A stretch of DNA of 64,000 nt, taken from contig NZ_CP019038.1 in the NCBI RefSeq assembly GCF_001941825.1, forward strand, positions 4,278,001 through 4,342,000, given 5' to 3'. The position numbers were made by a program, and so were the translations under genes. Source of the stretch: Massilia putida. GTDB taxonomy: Bacteria; Pseudomonadota; Gammaproteobacteria; Burkholderiales; Burkholderiaceae_D. Below the pieces are notes generated by a model, which saw only the letters and a program-made list of their open reading frames with translations, was not told the origin of the DNA and searched no databases. This document shows, piece after piece, positions 45,016 to 54,761 of this stretch (its first letter is position 1; each line of letters begins with the position of its first letter).

Positions 45016-45864
45016 TTATTCGGTCAAAAACATCACGTCGCGGGCCAGCGGCATCAGGTGCTGGCCGCCGTCGACGAGCAGGGTGGTGCCGGTCAGCGCC
45101 TTCGCGTTCGCCGCGTAGCACACGGCGTCGACGATGTCTTGCGGCGTGGACGAGCGGCCCAGCGGCGTGATCTGGTGCGCGCGCTGGAAGCCGTCCTCGC
45201 TCTGGTCGCCGGACACGAGCGTGATGCCGGGCGCGACGCCGACGACGCGCAGCTTCGGCGCGAGCGCCTGGGCCAGCAAGGTGGTGGCCGTCTGCAAGGC
45301 TGCCTTTGACAACGTGTACGACAAAAAATCCGGGTTGAGATTGTACAGTTTCTGGTCCAGCAAGTTGATCACGACGGCCTGGCCGCCGTCCGGCACCAGC
45401 GCGTGCAGTTCCTGTGCGAGCAGCAGCGGCGCGGCCACATTGCACTGCATATGGGTGGCCAGCAGGGTCGGCGAAAACGCGTCCGGCTTGTCGTATTCGA
45501 ACAACGAAGCGTTGTTGACGATGCAATCCAGTGCGCCCAGCAGGTGCACGGCCTGGCGCGGCAGGGCGCGCACGGCCGCATCAATGGCGAGGTCGGCGTG
45601 CAGCGCGACGGCGCGCCGGCCCAGGGCGCGGATCGCCGTCACGACCTCGTCCGCATCGGATGCGGACTGGCGGTAGTGCACGGCGATGTCCCAGCCGGCT
45701 TCGGCCAGGCCGAGCGCGATGGCGCGCCCGATGCGCCGTCCCGCGCCCGTGACCAGCGCCACCCGGGCGCGCCGGGCGTGGGGCGCGGCGGCGTCGTTGG
45801 CGGCGTGGGTCTCGGGATTGCGGCAGGCCGGGGCCTGCTCGTCGTTCGTATATGTCTGTGTCAT
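45016..45864 (-). CDS. Pteridine-reductase-like SDR (FolM type)
   Basis: A 282-residue short-chain dehydrogenase/reductase. The NADPH motif TGAGRRIGRAIALGLAE has the RRIG form typical of pteridine reductases. NNASLF and the catalytic YTLSKAAL (Tyr and Lys) follow, then PGITLVSGDQ. It likely reduces dihydropterins such as dihydromonapterin, in line with folB next door. The first 30 residues are a low-complexity tail, so the true start may be later. It heads the leftward folB/ttcA operon. Confidence 0.87.
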   Translation of the reverse strand: MTQTYTNDEQAPACRNPETHAANDAAAPHARRARVALVTGAGRRIGRAIALGLAEAGWDIAVHYRQSASDADEVVTAIRALGRRAVALHADLAIDAAVRALPRQAVHLLGALDCIVNNASLFEYDKPDAFSPTLLATHMQCNVAAPLLLAQELHALVPDGGQAVVINLLDQKLYNLNPDFLSYTLSKAALQTATTLLAQALAPKLRVVGVAPGITLVSGDQSEDGFQRAHQITPLGRSSTPQDIVDAVCYAANAKALTGTTLLVDGGQHLMPLARDVMFLTE

Positions 45865-45915
45865 CGTGATGGCGGCCGTTTGTTGGTCCCTGCCGATTCT
45901 CGCTACAATGGCCGG

Positions 45916-47064
45916 ATGTCCCTACCACTTCCCTCCGGCGACGCGCTGGCCGCGTCCCAAGCCCTGCAGCGCATGATCGCTGCCGAGATCGCCGACCAGG
46001 GCGGCGCCATCCCGTTTTCGCGTTTCATGGAACTGGCGCTGTACGCGCCGAATCTCGGCTATTACAGCGGCGGAGCGGCCAAGCTGGGCCGCGACGGCGA
46101 TTTCACCACCTCGCCCGAAATCAGCCCGCTGTTCGGCGCCACGCTGGCGCGCGCGGCCGCCGCTATTATGGCCCAAAGTGGCCCCAACATCATCGAATTC
46201 GGCGCCGGCACCGGCAAACTGGCGTTCGACGTCCTGACGACGCTGGGCGAACTGGGCGTGCGCATCGACAGCTATACGATCATCGAACTGTCGGGAGAAT
46301 TGCGCGCGCGCCAGCAGGAAGCGCTGAAGGATTTCCCCCAGGTGCGCTGGGTGCACGATTTTCCGGACGCGTTCCACGGCGTCGTCCTCGCCAACGAAGT
46401 GCTGGACGCGATGCCGGTCGAACTCGTCCTGCGCGACGGCGGCCGCTGGCAGCGCCAGATGGTGACGGTCGACGCGGGCCGCTTCGCCTTCGCGTCCGCC
46501 GAGCCCGACGCTGCTTTGCTGGACCAGATCGCGCGCCAGATCCCCGATGCCGATACGCTGCAGGACGGCTATCTGACAGAGGTGCACCCCATCGGCTGCG
46601 GTTTCATGCGCTCGCTGGCGCAGATGTTTGAGAAAGGCAAAGGCGCCGCGATCCTGATCGACTACGGCTTTCCCGCCCACGAATATTATTTCGACGAACG
46701 CACGAGCGGCACGCTGATGTGTCATTACCGCCACCACGCGCACCCCGATCCGTTCTATCTGCCGGGCCTGCAGGACATCACGGCGCACGTCGACTTCACG
46801 GCGATGGCGCTGGCGGCCCACGGCGCCGGGCTCGACGTGCTCGGCTATATGAGCCAGGCCGCGTTCCTGCTGGCGTGCGGCATCGGCGAATTGCTGCTCA
46901 GGACGGATCCGGAAGATGCGCTGCGCTATCTGCCGCAGTCGAAGGCCGTGCAAAAGCTCGTGTCGCCGGCCGAAATGGGGGAATTGTTCAAGGTACTCAT
47001 CGTCGGCAGCGGTGTCGACGTCGATCCCGCCATCGAGCGTGCCGATCGCAGCCACAAGTTGTGA
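45916..47064 (+). CDS. MidA/NDUFAF7-like SAM-dependent methyltransferase
   Basis: A 382-residue methyltransferase of the DUF185/MidA family, whose eukaryotic members methylate an arginine of complex I. Motifs: YYSGGAAKLGRDGDFTTSPEISPLFG at the start, the SAM-binding IIEFGAGTGKLAFDVL, VLANEVLDAMPVEL and ILIDYGFPAHEYY. ATG 45916 sits six bases after a TACAAT box (45904-45909), and no ribosome site is seen, so it may be leaderless. It is divergent from the SDR gene. Confidence 0.9.
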   Translation: MSLPLPSGDALAASQALQRMIAAEIADQGGAIPFSRFMELALYAPNLGYYSGGAAKLGRDGDFTTSPEISPLFGATLARAAAAIMAQSGPNIIEFGAGTGKLAFDVLTTLGELGVRIDSYTIIELSGELRARQQEALKDFPQVRWVHDFPDAFHGVVLANEVLDAMPVELVLRDGGRWQRQMVTVDAGRFAFASAEPDAALLDQIARQIPDADTLQDGYLTEVHPIGCGFMRSLAQMFEKGKGAAILIDYGFPAHEYYFDERTSGTLMCHYRHHAHPDPFYLPGLQDITAHVDFTAMALAAHGAGLDVLGYMSQAAFLLACGIGELLLRTDPEDALRYLPQSKAVQKLVSPAEMGELFKVLIVGSGVDVDPAIERADRSHKL

Positions 47065-47205
47065 TACTGGCATCTTGCGCGGTGGACACAAACCCGGCTA
47101 TGCTGTAACGCCGCGCGTCCGGCAGGCTGCCCCGCGCCTCTGCCGTTATAGAACGAATCGGCTAATATTGAAGTAGCTGGCGCCCGTGCAACCCGACTCC
47201 GACCC

Positions 47206-48210
47206 ATGGCCAAGATCCATACCCATTATGACAACCTGAAGGTGTCGCGCCACGCACCGCAGGAAGTCATTCGCGCGGCCTACAAGGCGCTGAGTCAGAA
47301 ATACCACCCCGACAAGAACCCGGGCGACGAGCGCGCCGCCCGCATCATGGCCATCGTCAATACGGCCTATAACATCCTCTCCGATCCCGTGCGCCGCAAG
47401 GAGCACGACGAGTGGATCGCGTCGGAAGAGTGGGAAGTCGAGTGGCTGGAAAGTTCCCATGGCGAGGATGGCCGGGAACGACCGCGCGGCGACCCGCATT
47501 GGGAACCGCGCCAGGTCGCGGCGCCGTCGCGCTGGCGCATGCTGCGCGATCCGCGCTGGTGGGGCCTCATGCTGGCCGCCTTCGCGGGCGGCGGCGCATT
47601 GACCATCGTCCTGCTCGATCCGCCCAGGGTCTTGCCGAGCGCGCTGGCCTGGCCGGCCAAGGCCCATTCCGCTCCCGCGACGCCGGCGGCATCCGCGTCG
47701 GCCTCCGCGTCGGCCTCGACCCCGAACTCTCCGCCGGACCCGCTCGGCAGCGACACCAGCGCCGACGGCTGGGCGCGTCCCGCCGGGCAGACCGATGCGC
47801 CGCCCGACATCAAGGCCCTCGCCGTGACCCAGCTGGTCGTGCCGGCCCGCGCTCCCGATTGCGACACCGACCTGCAGGCTCAGGTGGCGCCGACGGGCGA
47901 TCCGTGGCCCGCGCAATCCGGCTATATCGACGGTTACCCGCTCGGCAACCAGGGCAACGAGATGCAGGTCCTGGTCGACAACAGCAATAATCCGTCGCCG
48001 GTGCTGGTCAAGATCTACGACCTGGACCGCCGCTCCAACGTGCGCCACGCGTATGTGCTGGGCCGCGCCAAATTCCTGATCGATAAACTGTCCGCGGGCA
48101 AGTACGAAGTCCGTTACCAGAACATCATGATTGGCGGGGCCCGCCCGGAATGCGTCAACGGCCGCCACGCCCCGTTGCGCCAGGCTGCGGCGCGTCAGCC
48201 GGGCGCCTGA
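47206..48210 (+). CDS. Membrane-anchored J-domain protein
   Basis: A 334-residue protein with an N-terminal J domain: helix II, the HPD motif at residues 34-36 (QKYHPDKNPGD), and AYNILSDPVRRKEHD. A single hydrophobic helix follows (WGLMLAAFAGGGALTIVLL, about residues 121-140), then an Ala/Ser-rich linker and a periplasmic-type C-terminal domain with cysteines. It should recruit DnaK to the inner membrane, but the outer part is unknown. It is alone, with no clear ribosome site. Confidence 0.85.
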   Translation: MAKIHTHYDNLKVSRHAPQEVIRAAYKALSQKYHPDKNPGDERAARIMAIVNTAYNILSDPVRRKEHDEWIASEEWEVEWLESSHGEDGRERPRGDPHWEPRQVAAPSRWRMLRDPRWWGLMLAAFAGGGALTIVLLDPPRVLPSALAWPAKAHSAPATPAASASASASASTPNSPPDPLGSDTSADGWARPAGQTDAPPDIKALAVTQLVVPARAPDCDTDLQAQVAPTGDPWPAQSGYIDGYPLGNQGNEMQVLVDNSNNPSPVLVKIYDLDRRSNVRHAYVLGRAKFLIDKLSAGKYEVRYQNIMIGGARPECVNGRHAPLRQAAARQPGA

Positions 48211-48358
48211 TACCGAAAGTGTGGTTTTTTGCGACATTTCATTGGGTCGCAAATAGGTGAAATTCAAGAATTTTGTTCCCTGGACGTAATATACTCGGTA
48301 GACCACCGGGCCCATGCAGCCCATTTGCCCATCGCAGGCACATACGGAAAACCGGGAT
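48211..48358. other. Intergenic spacer with an inverted repeat and a possible -10 box
   Basis: TTTGCGAC (48228-48235) and GTCGCAAA (48246-48253) are a perfect eight-base inverted repeat. TATACT (48290-48295) could be a -10 box for the receiver-TPR gene. The repeat may terminate the J-domain message or bind a regulator. Confidence 0.45.
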
Positions 48359-49993
48359 ATGAACGAACTTGACGGCCTCACCGCCCTGATCATCGAGCCG
48401 CATGCCGGAATGCGCTCGACGATCCACAACATGCTGAACATGTGCGGCCTGAGCAAGATCGACCACGTCGGCGGCTCGAACCAGGCCGTGAAGCACCTCG
48501 GCCTGAAGCACTACGACCTGATCCTGTGCGAATACGCGCTGGAAGGCGGCCAGGACGGCCAGCAACTGCTCGAGGACGTGCGCCACCACAAGCTCATGCC
48601 GCTGTCGACCATGTTCTTCATGGTCACGGCCGAAGGCGATTACGGCAAGGTCGTCAGCGCCGCCGAACTGGGCCCCACCGATTACGTGCTGAAACCGTTC
48701 ACGGCCGACCGCCTGCTCGAGCGTATCGCGCGCGGCCTGGAGCGGCGCAACGCGCTGCTGCCCGTGTACGAGCTGATGGAGGCGGGGAGCCAGCGCGAAG
48801 CGATCGGCGCCTGCCTCGAAGGCGAAGAGCGCCATCCGCGCTACCTCGTCGACTTCATGCGCCTGCGCGCCGAGCTGCACATGTTCCTCGGCGAGCCGCA
48901 CGAGGCCGAGCCGCTCTACCGCAAACTGGTCGAGACCAAGGCCATCGCCTGGGCGCGCCTCGGCCTGGCCAAGACCCTGTTCTTGCGCGAGCGCTTCGAC
49001 GAAGCGCGCGACATGCTCGAAGACCTCGTCGACAGCAACAAGAACTTCGTCGACGCCTACGACTGGCTCGCCCGCACCCACGAGGCAATCGGCGCGCTGG
49101 GCGATGCGCAGGCCGTGCTGACGGAGGCGGTGGCGGTGTCGCCGCACGCGGTGCGCCGGCTGCGCAAGCTGGGCGAGACGGCGCTGGAAGCGGGCGACCA
49201 CGAGACGGCCGAGAAGATCCTCAAGCAGGTCGTCAGCAAGGCCAAGTATTCCGAGTTCAAGGACCCGCAGGACCACGTGCTGCTCGTGCAGACCCTCGTG
49301 CGCAAGGGCGACCCCGTGCAGGCCGCGGCCGTCATCCGCGACCTCGATAAATCGATGGCCTTCCAGAAGCACACGCCGCTGTGCAGCGCCATCGCGTCGA
49401 GCCTCGTGCACGAATACACGGGCAACGAGGCGCGCCTGGCCGAGTCGCTGGCGGCGGCCCTGGCGGCCAACAAGGACGCGCCCGAACTGCGTCCCGACAT
49501 CAAGCTGGAACTGGCCCGCACGTGCATCGAGAACGGCATGGAAGAAGGCGCCGCCGACGTCGTGCGCGAGGTCATGCGCAATGCCCAGAACGGCGCCGCG
49601 ATGGCGCGCGCGATGGCTGTGTTCGAGAATGCCGGGCAGGCCGAGATGGCGCAGAAGCTGGTGCTGGAAAGCCGCCAGCAGGTGGTCGACCTCGTCGCCA
49701 CGGGCGCCGCCAAGGCCAAGGGCGGCGATTACAAGGGCGCCGTCATGCTGATGCAGGAAGCGGTGACCAAGCTGCCGGACAATCCGCAAGTCGTGTTCAA
49801 CGCGGCGCTGGCCACCCTGAAATGCCTGGACCACGACGGCTGGGACGAGCGCCTCGGCCAGCAGGCCTTGGGTTATATTGCGGGCGTGCGCCGCCTCGAT
49901 CCGGTCAATCCCAAGCTGCCGGCGCTGGCCGGGCTGCACCAGCAGATCCTGAAGAAATACGACAAGGGCCCGCGCCTGAAAAAGGCCGGTTAA
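48359..49993 (+). CDS. Receiver-domain protein with TPR-like repeats, phospho-site Glu
   Basis: A 544-residue protein. The N-terminal part (about 1-130) has a CheY-like receiver fold, including FFMVTAEGD (Thr) and DYVLKPF (Lys). However, the phospho-acceptor position in DLILCEYAL is Glu58, not Asp, and the acidic pocket is EPH. The remaining 400 residues are helical repeats of TPR type (AEPLYRKLVETKAIAWARLGLAKTLF and others). It is probably a phosphorylation-independent scaffold. It is six bases ahead of the HDOD gene, and the two form a signalling pair. Confidence 0.85.
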   Translation: MNELDGLTALIIEPHAGMRSTIHNMLNMCGLSKIDHVGGSNQAVKHLGLKHYDLILCEYALEGGQDGQQLLEDVRHHKLMPLSTMFFMVTAEGDYGKVVSAAELGPTDYVLKPFTADRLLERIARGLERRNALLPVYELMEAGSQREAIGACLEGEERHPRYLVDFMRLRAELHMFLGEPHEAEPLYRKLVETKAIAWARLGLAKTLFLRERFDEARDMLEDLVDSNKNFVDAYDWLARTHEAIGALGDAQAVLTEAVAVSPHAVRRLRKLGETALEAGDHETAEKILKQVVSKAKYSEFKDPQDHVLLVQTLVRKGDPVQAAAVIRDLDKSMAFQKHTPLCSAIASSLVHEYTGNEARLAESLAAALAANKDAPELRPDIKLELARTCIENGMEEGAADVVREVMRNAQNGAAMARAMAVFENAGQAEMAQKLVLESRQQVVDLVATGAAKAKGGDYKGAVMLMQEAVTKLPDNPQVVFNAALATLKCLDHDGWDERLGQQALGYIAGVRRLDPVNPKLPALAGLHQQILKKYDKGPRLKKAG

Positions 49994-49999
49994 GCCATC

Positions 50000-51556
50000 A
50001 TGACGAACCCGAATCCCCACCCCGGTTCGCCGCCGGACGGGCGCCGCGTGCGCGCCGCGCTGCTGCAGAAAGTCTGCGGCGACGAGGACATGTTCGCGCT
50101 CGGCAGCGCCATCGCGCGTGTCGTGCAGATGGCCACGTCGGACGACCAGGGCACCCACGACCTCGCGCACTACGTGCTGTCCGACGTCGCGCTCACGCAG
50201 CGCATCCTGCGCCTGGCGAACACGGTCCGCTACCGCACGGCCGCCGGAACGGCCGTCACGACGGTGTCGCGCGCGATCTCCCTGCTGGGCTTCGACAACG
50301 TGCGCACGGTCGCGCTGGCGATGCTGCTCGTCGACGCGCTGGCCAGCAGCGACCATGCGTACAGCGTGCGCGTGGAACTGGAAGCGTCGCTGTGCGCGAG
50401 CCTTGTCGGGCGCGAAATGGCGCGCCACAGTTTTTATCAGGGCGCGGAGGAAGCGTCGATCGGTGCGCTGTTCAAGAATCTCGGCGCGCTGCTGGTGGCG
50501 TCGCACGAGCATGACCGCTACCGCGAGATCCAGGCCCTCATCGCGACCGGCAAGCACACGGTGCCCCAGGCGGCGCAGATGATCCTCGGCTGCGGCTTCG
50601 ACGCGCTGACCGAGGCCGTGCTGGGCGAGTGGAAGATCCCCGACGTGATCATGCGCGCCCAGCGCCCGCTGGAAGCCGGCGCGCTGAAACTGGCCGTCAA
50701 CCGCGGCGAGTGGATGCGCCAGGTGGCGTCGTTCAGCCTGGACGTCGCGCGCCTGATGGGGAAGACGGCCACGCCGTCCGACACGCCGGAAGCGCAGGCG
50801 CTGCTGGCACGCTACGGCACCGCGCTGAACATCGGCGCGGCCGAGCTGGACGAGCTGTTCGAGACGGTGGCGTTCGAACTGAAGAGCCTCCTGGAGAGCA
50901 TGAACCTGCAGCCCGTGCCGCGCCGCGCGCCGGACGAGGACAAGGGCGGCTTGCCCAACGTGCTGGTGCTGGCGACCCTCGGTGGCGCGGAAGAATCGCA
51001 GGGCACCTACCCGAGCGGCAAGCCGAAGAATGCGCGCGACCTGCTGCTGGCCGGCGTGCAGGACGTCACTCAGATGCGCGCCTCGGGCCGGCACAAGGTC
51101 AACGACGTGGTGCTGGCCGTGCTGGAGACGCTGTACACGGCGCTGGGCTTCCGCTTCGCGACGGTCGTGCTCAAGGACGTGCGCGCCGACCAGTACCGGG
51201 CCCGCGCCTCGTTCGGGCTTGCGCACGCGCGCGCGCAGGAAGGTTTTACCTTTCCGCTCACGGCGGGCGGCGAAAAGGGCGGGCGCGACCTGTTTTATCT
51301 GGCGATGGAAAACGACGCCGACCTGATGATCTCGGACGCGCGCAGCGCCAAGATCCGCGACCTGCTGCCGGCTTGGCACAAGGCGCTGCTGCCGGATGCG
51401 GAGAGCTTCATCGTGCTGCCGCTGGTGGTGGGCAAGGTTCAATTGGGCCTGTTCTATGCCGACCGTACGGCGACGGCGCCGGAAGGCGTGCCGCCCGACG
51501 AGACGGCCCTCATCAAGGCGCTCAAAGGCCAGGTACTGGCTGCGCTTGCGCCCTGA
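50000..51556 (+). CDS. HDOD-domain signalling protein
   Basis: A 518-residue protein with an N-terminal HDOD domain (VVQMATSDDQGTHDLAHYVLSDVALTQRILRLANTVRYR, then AISLLGFDNVRTVALAMLLVD) and a GAF-like C-terminal region. HDOD proteins serve in signal cascades, often with cyclic-di-GMP or motility genes. The receiver-TPR gene lies just upstream, and a GGDEF-EAL gene lies downstream on the other strand. The 3' ends overlap by 35 bases, so the two transcripts are antisense there. Confidence 0.87.
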   Translation: MTNPNPHPGSPPDGRRVRAALLQKVCGDEDMFALGSAIARVVQMATSDDQGTHDLAHYVLSDVALTQRILRLANTVRYRTAAGTAVTTVSRAISLLGFDNVRTVALAMLLVDALASSDHAYSVRVELEASLCASLVGREMARHSFYQGAEEASIGALFKNLGALLVASHEHDRYREIQALIATGKHTVPQAAQMILGCGFDALTEAVLGEWKIPDVIMRAQRPLEAGALKLAVNRGEWMRQVASFSLDVARLMGKTATPSDTPEAQALLARYGTALNIGAAELDELFETVAFELKSLLESMNLQPVPRRAPDEDKGGLPNVLVLATLGGAEESQGTYPSGKPKNARDLLLAGVQDVTQMRASGRHKVNDVVLAVLETLYTALGFRFATVVLKDVRADQYRARASFGLAHARAQEGFTFPLTAGGEKGGRDLFYLAMENDADLMISDARSAKIRDLLPAWHKALLPDAESFIVLPLVVGKVQLGLFYADRTATAPEGVPPDETALIKALKGQVLAALAP

Positions 51557-54500
51557 CGAAGTCGCGGAATTCGCGCACCGGCATCGGCCGCCCGAACAGA
51601 TAGCCCTGCGCCTCGTCGCTGTTCCGGTCGCGCAGGAAGCCGCACTGCGCCCTCGTCTCCACCCCTTCCGCGATCACCCCCAGCCCGAGCGCGTGCGCGA
51701 GGCCGATGGTCGCGTCGACGATGGCGGCGTCGTTCGGATTCGTCTCGATGTCGCGCACGAAGCCGCGGTCGATCTTGATGCGGTCGATCGCGAACAGCTT
51801 CAGGTAGGCCAGCGACGAGTAGCCCGTGCCGAAGTCGTCGATCGCCAGCTTGAAGCCGCGCGCGCGCAGCTGCAGCAGCAGATTGCGCGTGTTTTCCGGG
51901 TCGCGCATGGCCGCCGTTTCCGTGATCTCCAGTTCCAGCCGGGCCGGATCGATCGCGTGTTCGGCGAGCAGCTGGTCCAGGCGCGACAGCAGGGCGCCGC
52001 CGCTGAACTGGCGCGCCGACAGGTTCACGGCCAGGCGCAGCTGGCTCATGCCGTCTTCCCGCCACTCGGCCAGCAGGGCCATGGCGCGCGCCAGCACCCA
52101 GTCGCCGAGCGGCAGGATCAGCCCCGATTCCTCGGCGATGGGAATGAAGCGGCCGGGATCGATGTTGCCCAGTTCCGGATCTTGCCAGCGCAACAGCACC
52201 TCGGCGCCGATCACGCGCCCCGTCTCGAGTTCCACCTGGGCCTGCAGATGCACGTCGAAGCCGCCTTTTTCCAGCGTCGTCCACATGCGGTTCTCCAGCA
52301 TCAGGTGCTCGTGCGTGGCCGCGTTCATCGCGGGCGAGAAGAACTGGAAATTGCCGCGGCCCTCGCGCTTGGCCGCATACATCGCCATGTCGGCGTGGCG
52401 CAGCAGGGTGTCGGGGTCGGTGCCGTCTTCGGGGAATAACGCCACGCCCACGCTGGCGCCGCTGTGCGCCGTCGTGCCGGCCAGGCGGTAGGGTTGCTGC
52501 AGCGATTCGACGAGACGCACCGCCACCGTGCTGACGCTGTCCGGCGACAGCGGGCCGCCCAGCACGATGATGAATTCGTCGCCGCCGAGGCGGGCGAGGG
52601 TGTCGACGTCGCGCAGCAGGTCTTTCATGCGCGCGGCCGCGCCCGTCAACAGTTCGTCGCCGGCCTGGTGGCCGAGCGAATCGTTGATCTTTTTGAAGTG
52701 GTCGAGGTCGATGAACAGCACGGCCAGCGGTTGGCGCGCGCGGCGCGCCTGCGCCAGCTGCTGCTCCAGGCGCATGCCGAGCGCATGGCGGTTTTCCAGG
52801 CCCGTCAGCGGGTCGTGGTGGGCCAGGCGGTGAATGCGCGCCTGGGCGCGCTGCTGCTCCGTCAGGTCGCGCAGGATGCACACGAACAGGCGCTCGCCCG
52901 CAAGGTCGACGATGGACACGGACACCGCCAGCGGCAACGGCTCGCCCTGCGCGTTCAGGCCGTCCAGCTGGCGGTCGTCGGGTGCGCTTCCGGCCAGGCG
53001 GGCCAGCAGGTCGGGGCCGGTCTCGCCGCCGTGTCCCGGCACGAGCGCCGTGAACGCGAGGCCGGCCAGGTGGGCCGGCGGATAGCCGAACAGCGCCGCC
53101 GTGGCGCGGTTGGCGGACAGCACCTGGCCGTCCGCACCGACGGTGACGATGGCGTCGGCCGCATTGTCGAGGATGGCCTGCAGGCGCGCCGTGCGGTCCG
53201 CCACCTGGGCCTCGATCTGGGCGCGCTCGCCGCTGACGATCAGCATCAGCGCGCCCAGCAGCGCGGCCAGCAGCAGGCCCGTCGTGAGCACGATCCAGCT
53301 GGCCAGTCGCCGCTCGCCCTCCATGTAGGCGGCCGTCGGCGAAAAGCGCAACTGCAGGGTGCGGCCGCCGAATTCCAGCATGACGGTGTAATCGCCGCTG
53401 ACGGCGCGGCGGCCGGGATCGCCCGCCAGCGTGCGCCGCGTGGCAGCCGGGGTCGCATCGGCCAGGCTGACGTCGAAGCCGGGAAAGCCGACGTGCCGCA
53501 CCGCCTGCCGGACGAAGGCGTTCGTGTCGAGGAGCAGGGCGAGCATGCCCAGCAGCGGCCGGCCGGGTTCCCTGACGGCGCGGAACAAGGCGATGCCGGT
53601 GGCGCCGTTGATTACCAGCCTGATCGGGCCGCTGGCCGTGGGGGCGGTGCCGGCCAGGGCGCGCGCGACCGCTTCGGCGCGTTCGGGGGCCGTGAGAAAG
53701 TCCATGCCGCGTACCATCGTATTGACCGGCGGCCACGTGTACAGCAGGGGCAGGTAGCGCGCCCGCGTGCCGGCCGGAAGGAGCCGTCCGTTCCGGCCCA
53801 GGTCGCGCAGGCCGGTGAAATCGGGATCGACGTTGATGCGGACCCAGGTCTCGAAGGCGTTCCGTTCGTCGTTCGTCACCGGTACCAGCCAGTTGATCGC
53901 GGCGATGTCGGGCCGGCCGTCGACGTAGCCGCTGGCCGTGCGCAGGAAGCGGTCGCGTTCCATGAACCGGTCTTCCGCGCCGAGCGCGCGCGCGAACGTG
54001 TCGACGAAGCGCTCGTGCTCGCGCAGCTCCGCCTGCAGCTCGTCGGCCACCTGCTGCGCCTTGAGGCGGTACGTTTGCAGATATTGCTGGTGTTCCCAAT
54101 GCACGGCCTGCTCGTAGGCGGCAATGACGACGCCGGCCGCCAGCAGCAGCGGCAGGGCGACGAGCCGCGCGCGCCGGCGCCATAGCCGGCGCGGCTGGCC
54201 GCATACGATCCACACGAGCGGCGCCGCGAGCAGGACCCCGACCGCGTCGCCGGCCCACCAGTTGATCCAGTTCGGCGCCTGCGCGGCCGCGGTCAGCAGG
54301 CCGAGTCGGTACAGGGCGGCCACGTTGACGGTCGGGTTGATCAGGCAGAACACGGGCGTCAGCGCCAGGAAGCGGGCGACGTCGCGCGCCGTGCCGAGCG
54401 CGGGATCGACGAGGCGGCGAAACCATTGCGCGCCGATCCAGGCCTGGGTCAGCGAGCCCAGCGTGGCGACGGCCGTGGCGACGGCGGCGATCCCGGGGGC

Positions 54501-54761
54501 GGTGTCGGCGTCCATCCAGCCATCGGGCAGGTGGGCCAGGAACGCGCCGATGGCGATGCCGGGGAGGGCACGCCAGCCGAAGACGACGGTCAATGCGAAC
54601 CCGACGCCGGCCGGCAGGTAGATGGGGGTGGCATAGCCGGCCGGCAGGGCCAGCGTGTGGCTCAGCAGGAGGGTGCCGAGGTAGACGGCGACGGTCGCCA
54701 GGTTGGCCAGCCACAGCCGGAGCCCCTGCCGTTCTTGACTGCCGCTGCGATTCAGGTCCAT
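51522..54761 (-). CDS. MASE1-CHASE-PAS-GGDEF-EAL cyclic-di-GMP protein
   Basis: A 1079-residue membrane protein in cyclic-di-GMP metabolism. Order: an N-terminal MASE1-like set of helices (about 10-215), a periplasmic CHASE-like segment (about 220-480), a helix near 490-510, a PAS domain (IVTVGADGQVLSANRATAALFGY), GGDEF (LARLGGDEFIIVL, near residue 728) and EAL. The GGDEF site is intact. In the EAL motif the Ala is Val (AEVLLRW, Glu854), with ITET, DDFGTGYSSL, KIDRGFV and EGVET all kept, so phosphodiesterase activity is likely. An AAGGGG site precedes the ATG. Confidence 0.93.
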   Translation of the reverse strand: MDLNRSGSQERQGLRLWLANLATVAVYLGTLLLSHTLALPAGYATPIYLPAGVGFALTVVFGWRALPGIAIGAFLAHLPDGWMDADTAPGIAAVATAVATLGSLTQAWIGAQWFRRLVDPALGTARDVARFLALTPVFCLINPTVNVAALYRLGLLTAAAQAPNWINWWAGDAVGVLLAAPLVWIVCGQPRRLWRRRARLVALPLLLAAGVVIAAYEQAVHWEHQQYLQTYRLKAQQVADELQAELREHERFVDTFARALGAEDRFMERDRFLRTASGYVDGRPDIAAINWLVPVTNDERNAFETWVRINVDPDFTGLRDLGRNGRLLPAGTRARYLPLLYTWPPVNTMVRGMDFLTAPERAEAVARALAGTAPTASGPIRLVINGATGIALFRAVREPGRPLLGMLALLLDTNAFVRQAVRHVGFPGFDVSLADATPAATRRTLAGDPGRRAVSGDYTVMLEFGGRTLQLRFSPTAAYMEGERRLASWIVLTTGLLLAALLGALMLIVSGERAQIEAQVADRTARLQAILDNAADAIVTVGADGQVLSANRATAALFGYPPAHLAGLAFTALVPGHGGETGPDLLARLAGSAPDDRQLDGLNAQGEPLPLAVSVSIVDLAGERLFVCILRDLTEQQRAQARIHRLAHHDPLTGLENRHALGMRLEQQLAQARRARQPLAVLFIDLDHFKKINDSLGHQAGDELLTGAAARMKDLLRDVDTLARLGGDEFIIVLGGPLSPDSVSTVAVRLVESLQQPYRLAGTTAHSGASVGVALFPEDGTDPDTLLRHADMAMYAAKREGRGNFQFFSPAMNAATHEHLMLENRMWTTLEKGGFDVHLQAQVELETGRVIGAEVLLRWQDPELGNIDPGRFIPIAEESGLILPLGDWVLARAMALLAEWREDGMSQLRLAVNLSARQFSGGALLSRLDQLLAEHAIDPARLELEITETAAMRDPENTRNLLLQLRARGFKLAIDDFGTGYSSLAYLKLFAIDRIKIDRGFVRDIETNPNDAAIVDATIGLAHALGLGVIAEGVETRAQCGFLRDRNSDEAQGYLFGRPMPVREFRDFVRAQAQPVPGL

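Noticed and set aside
48239..51442. Long reverse-strand open frame opposite the receiver-TPR and HDOD genes
   Set aside because: Its product is low-complexity and rich in His, Arg and Gln, as expected for an antisense frame; the plus-strand genes have clear domains.
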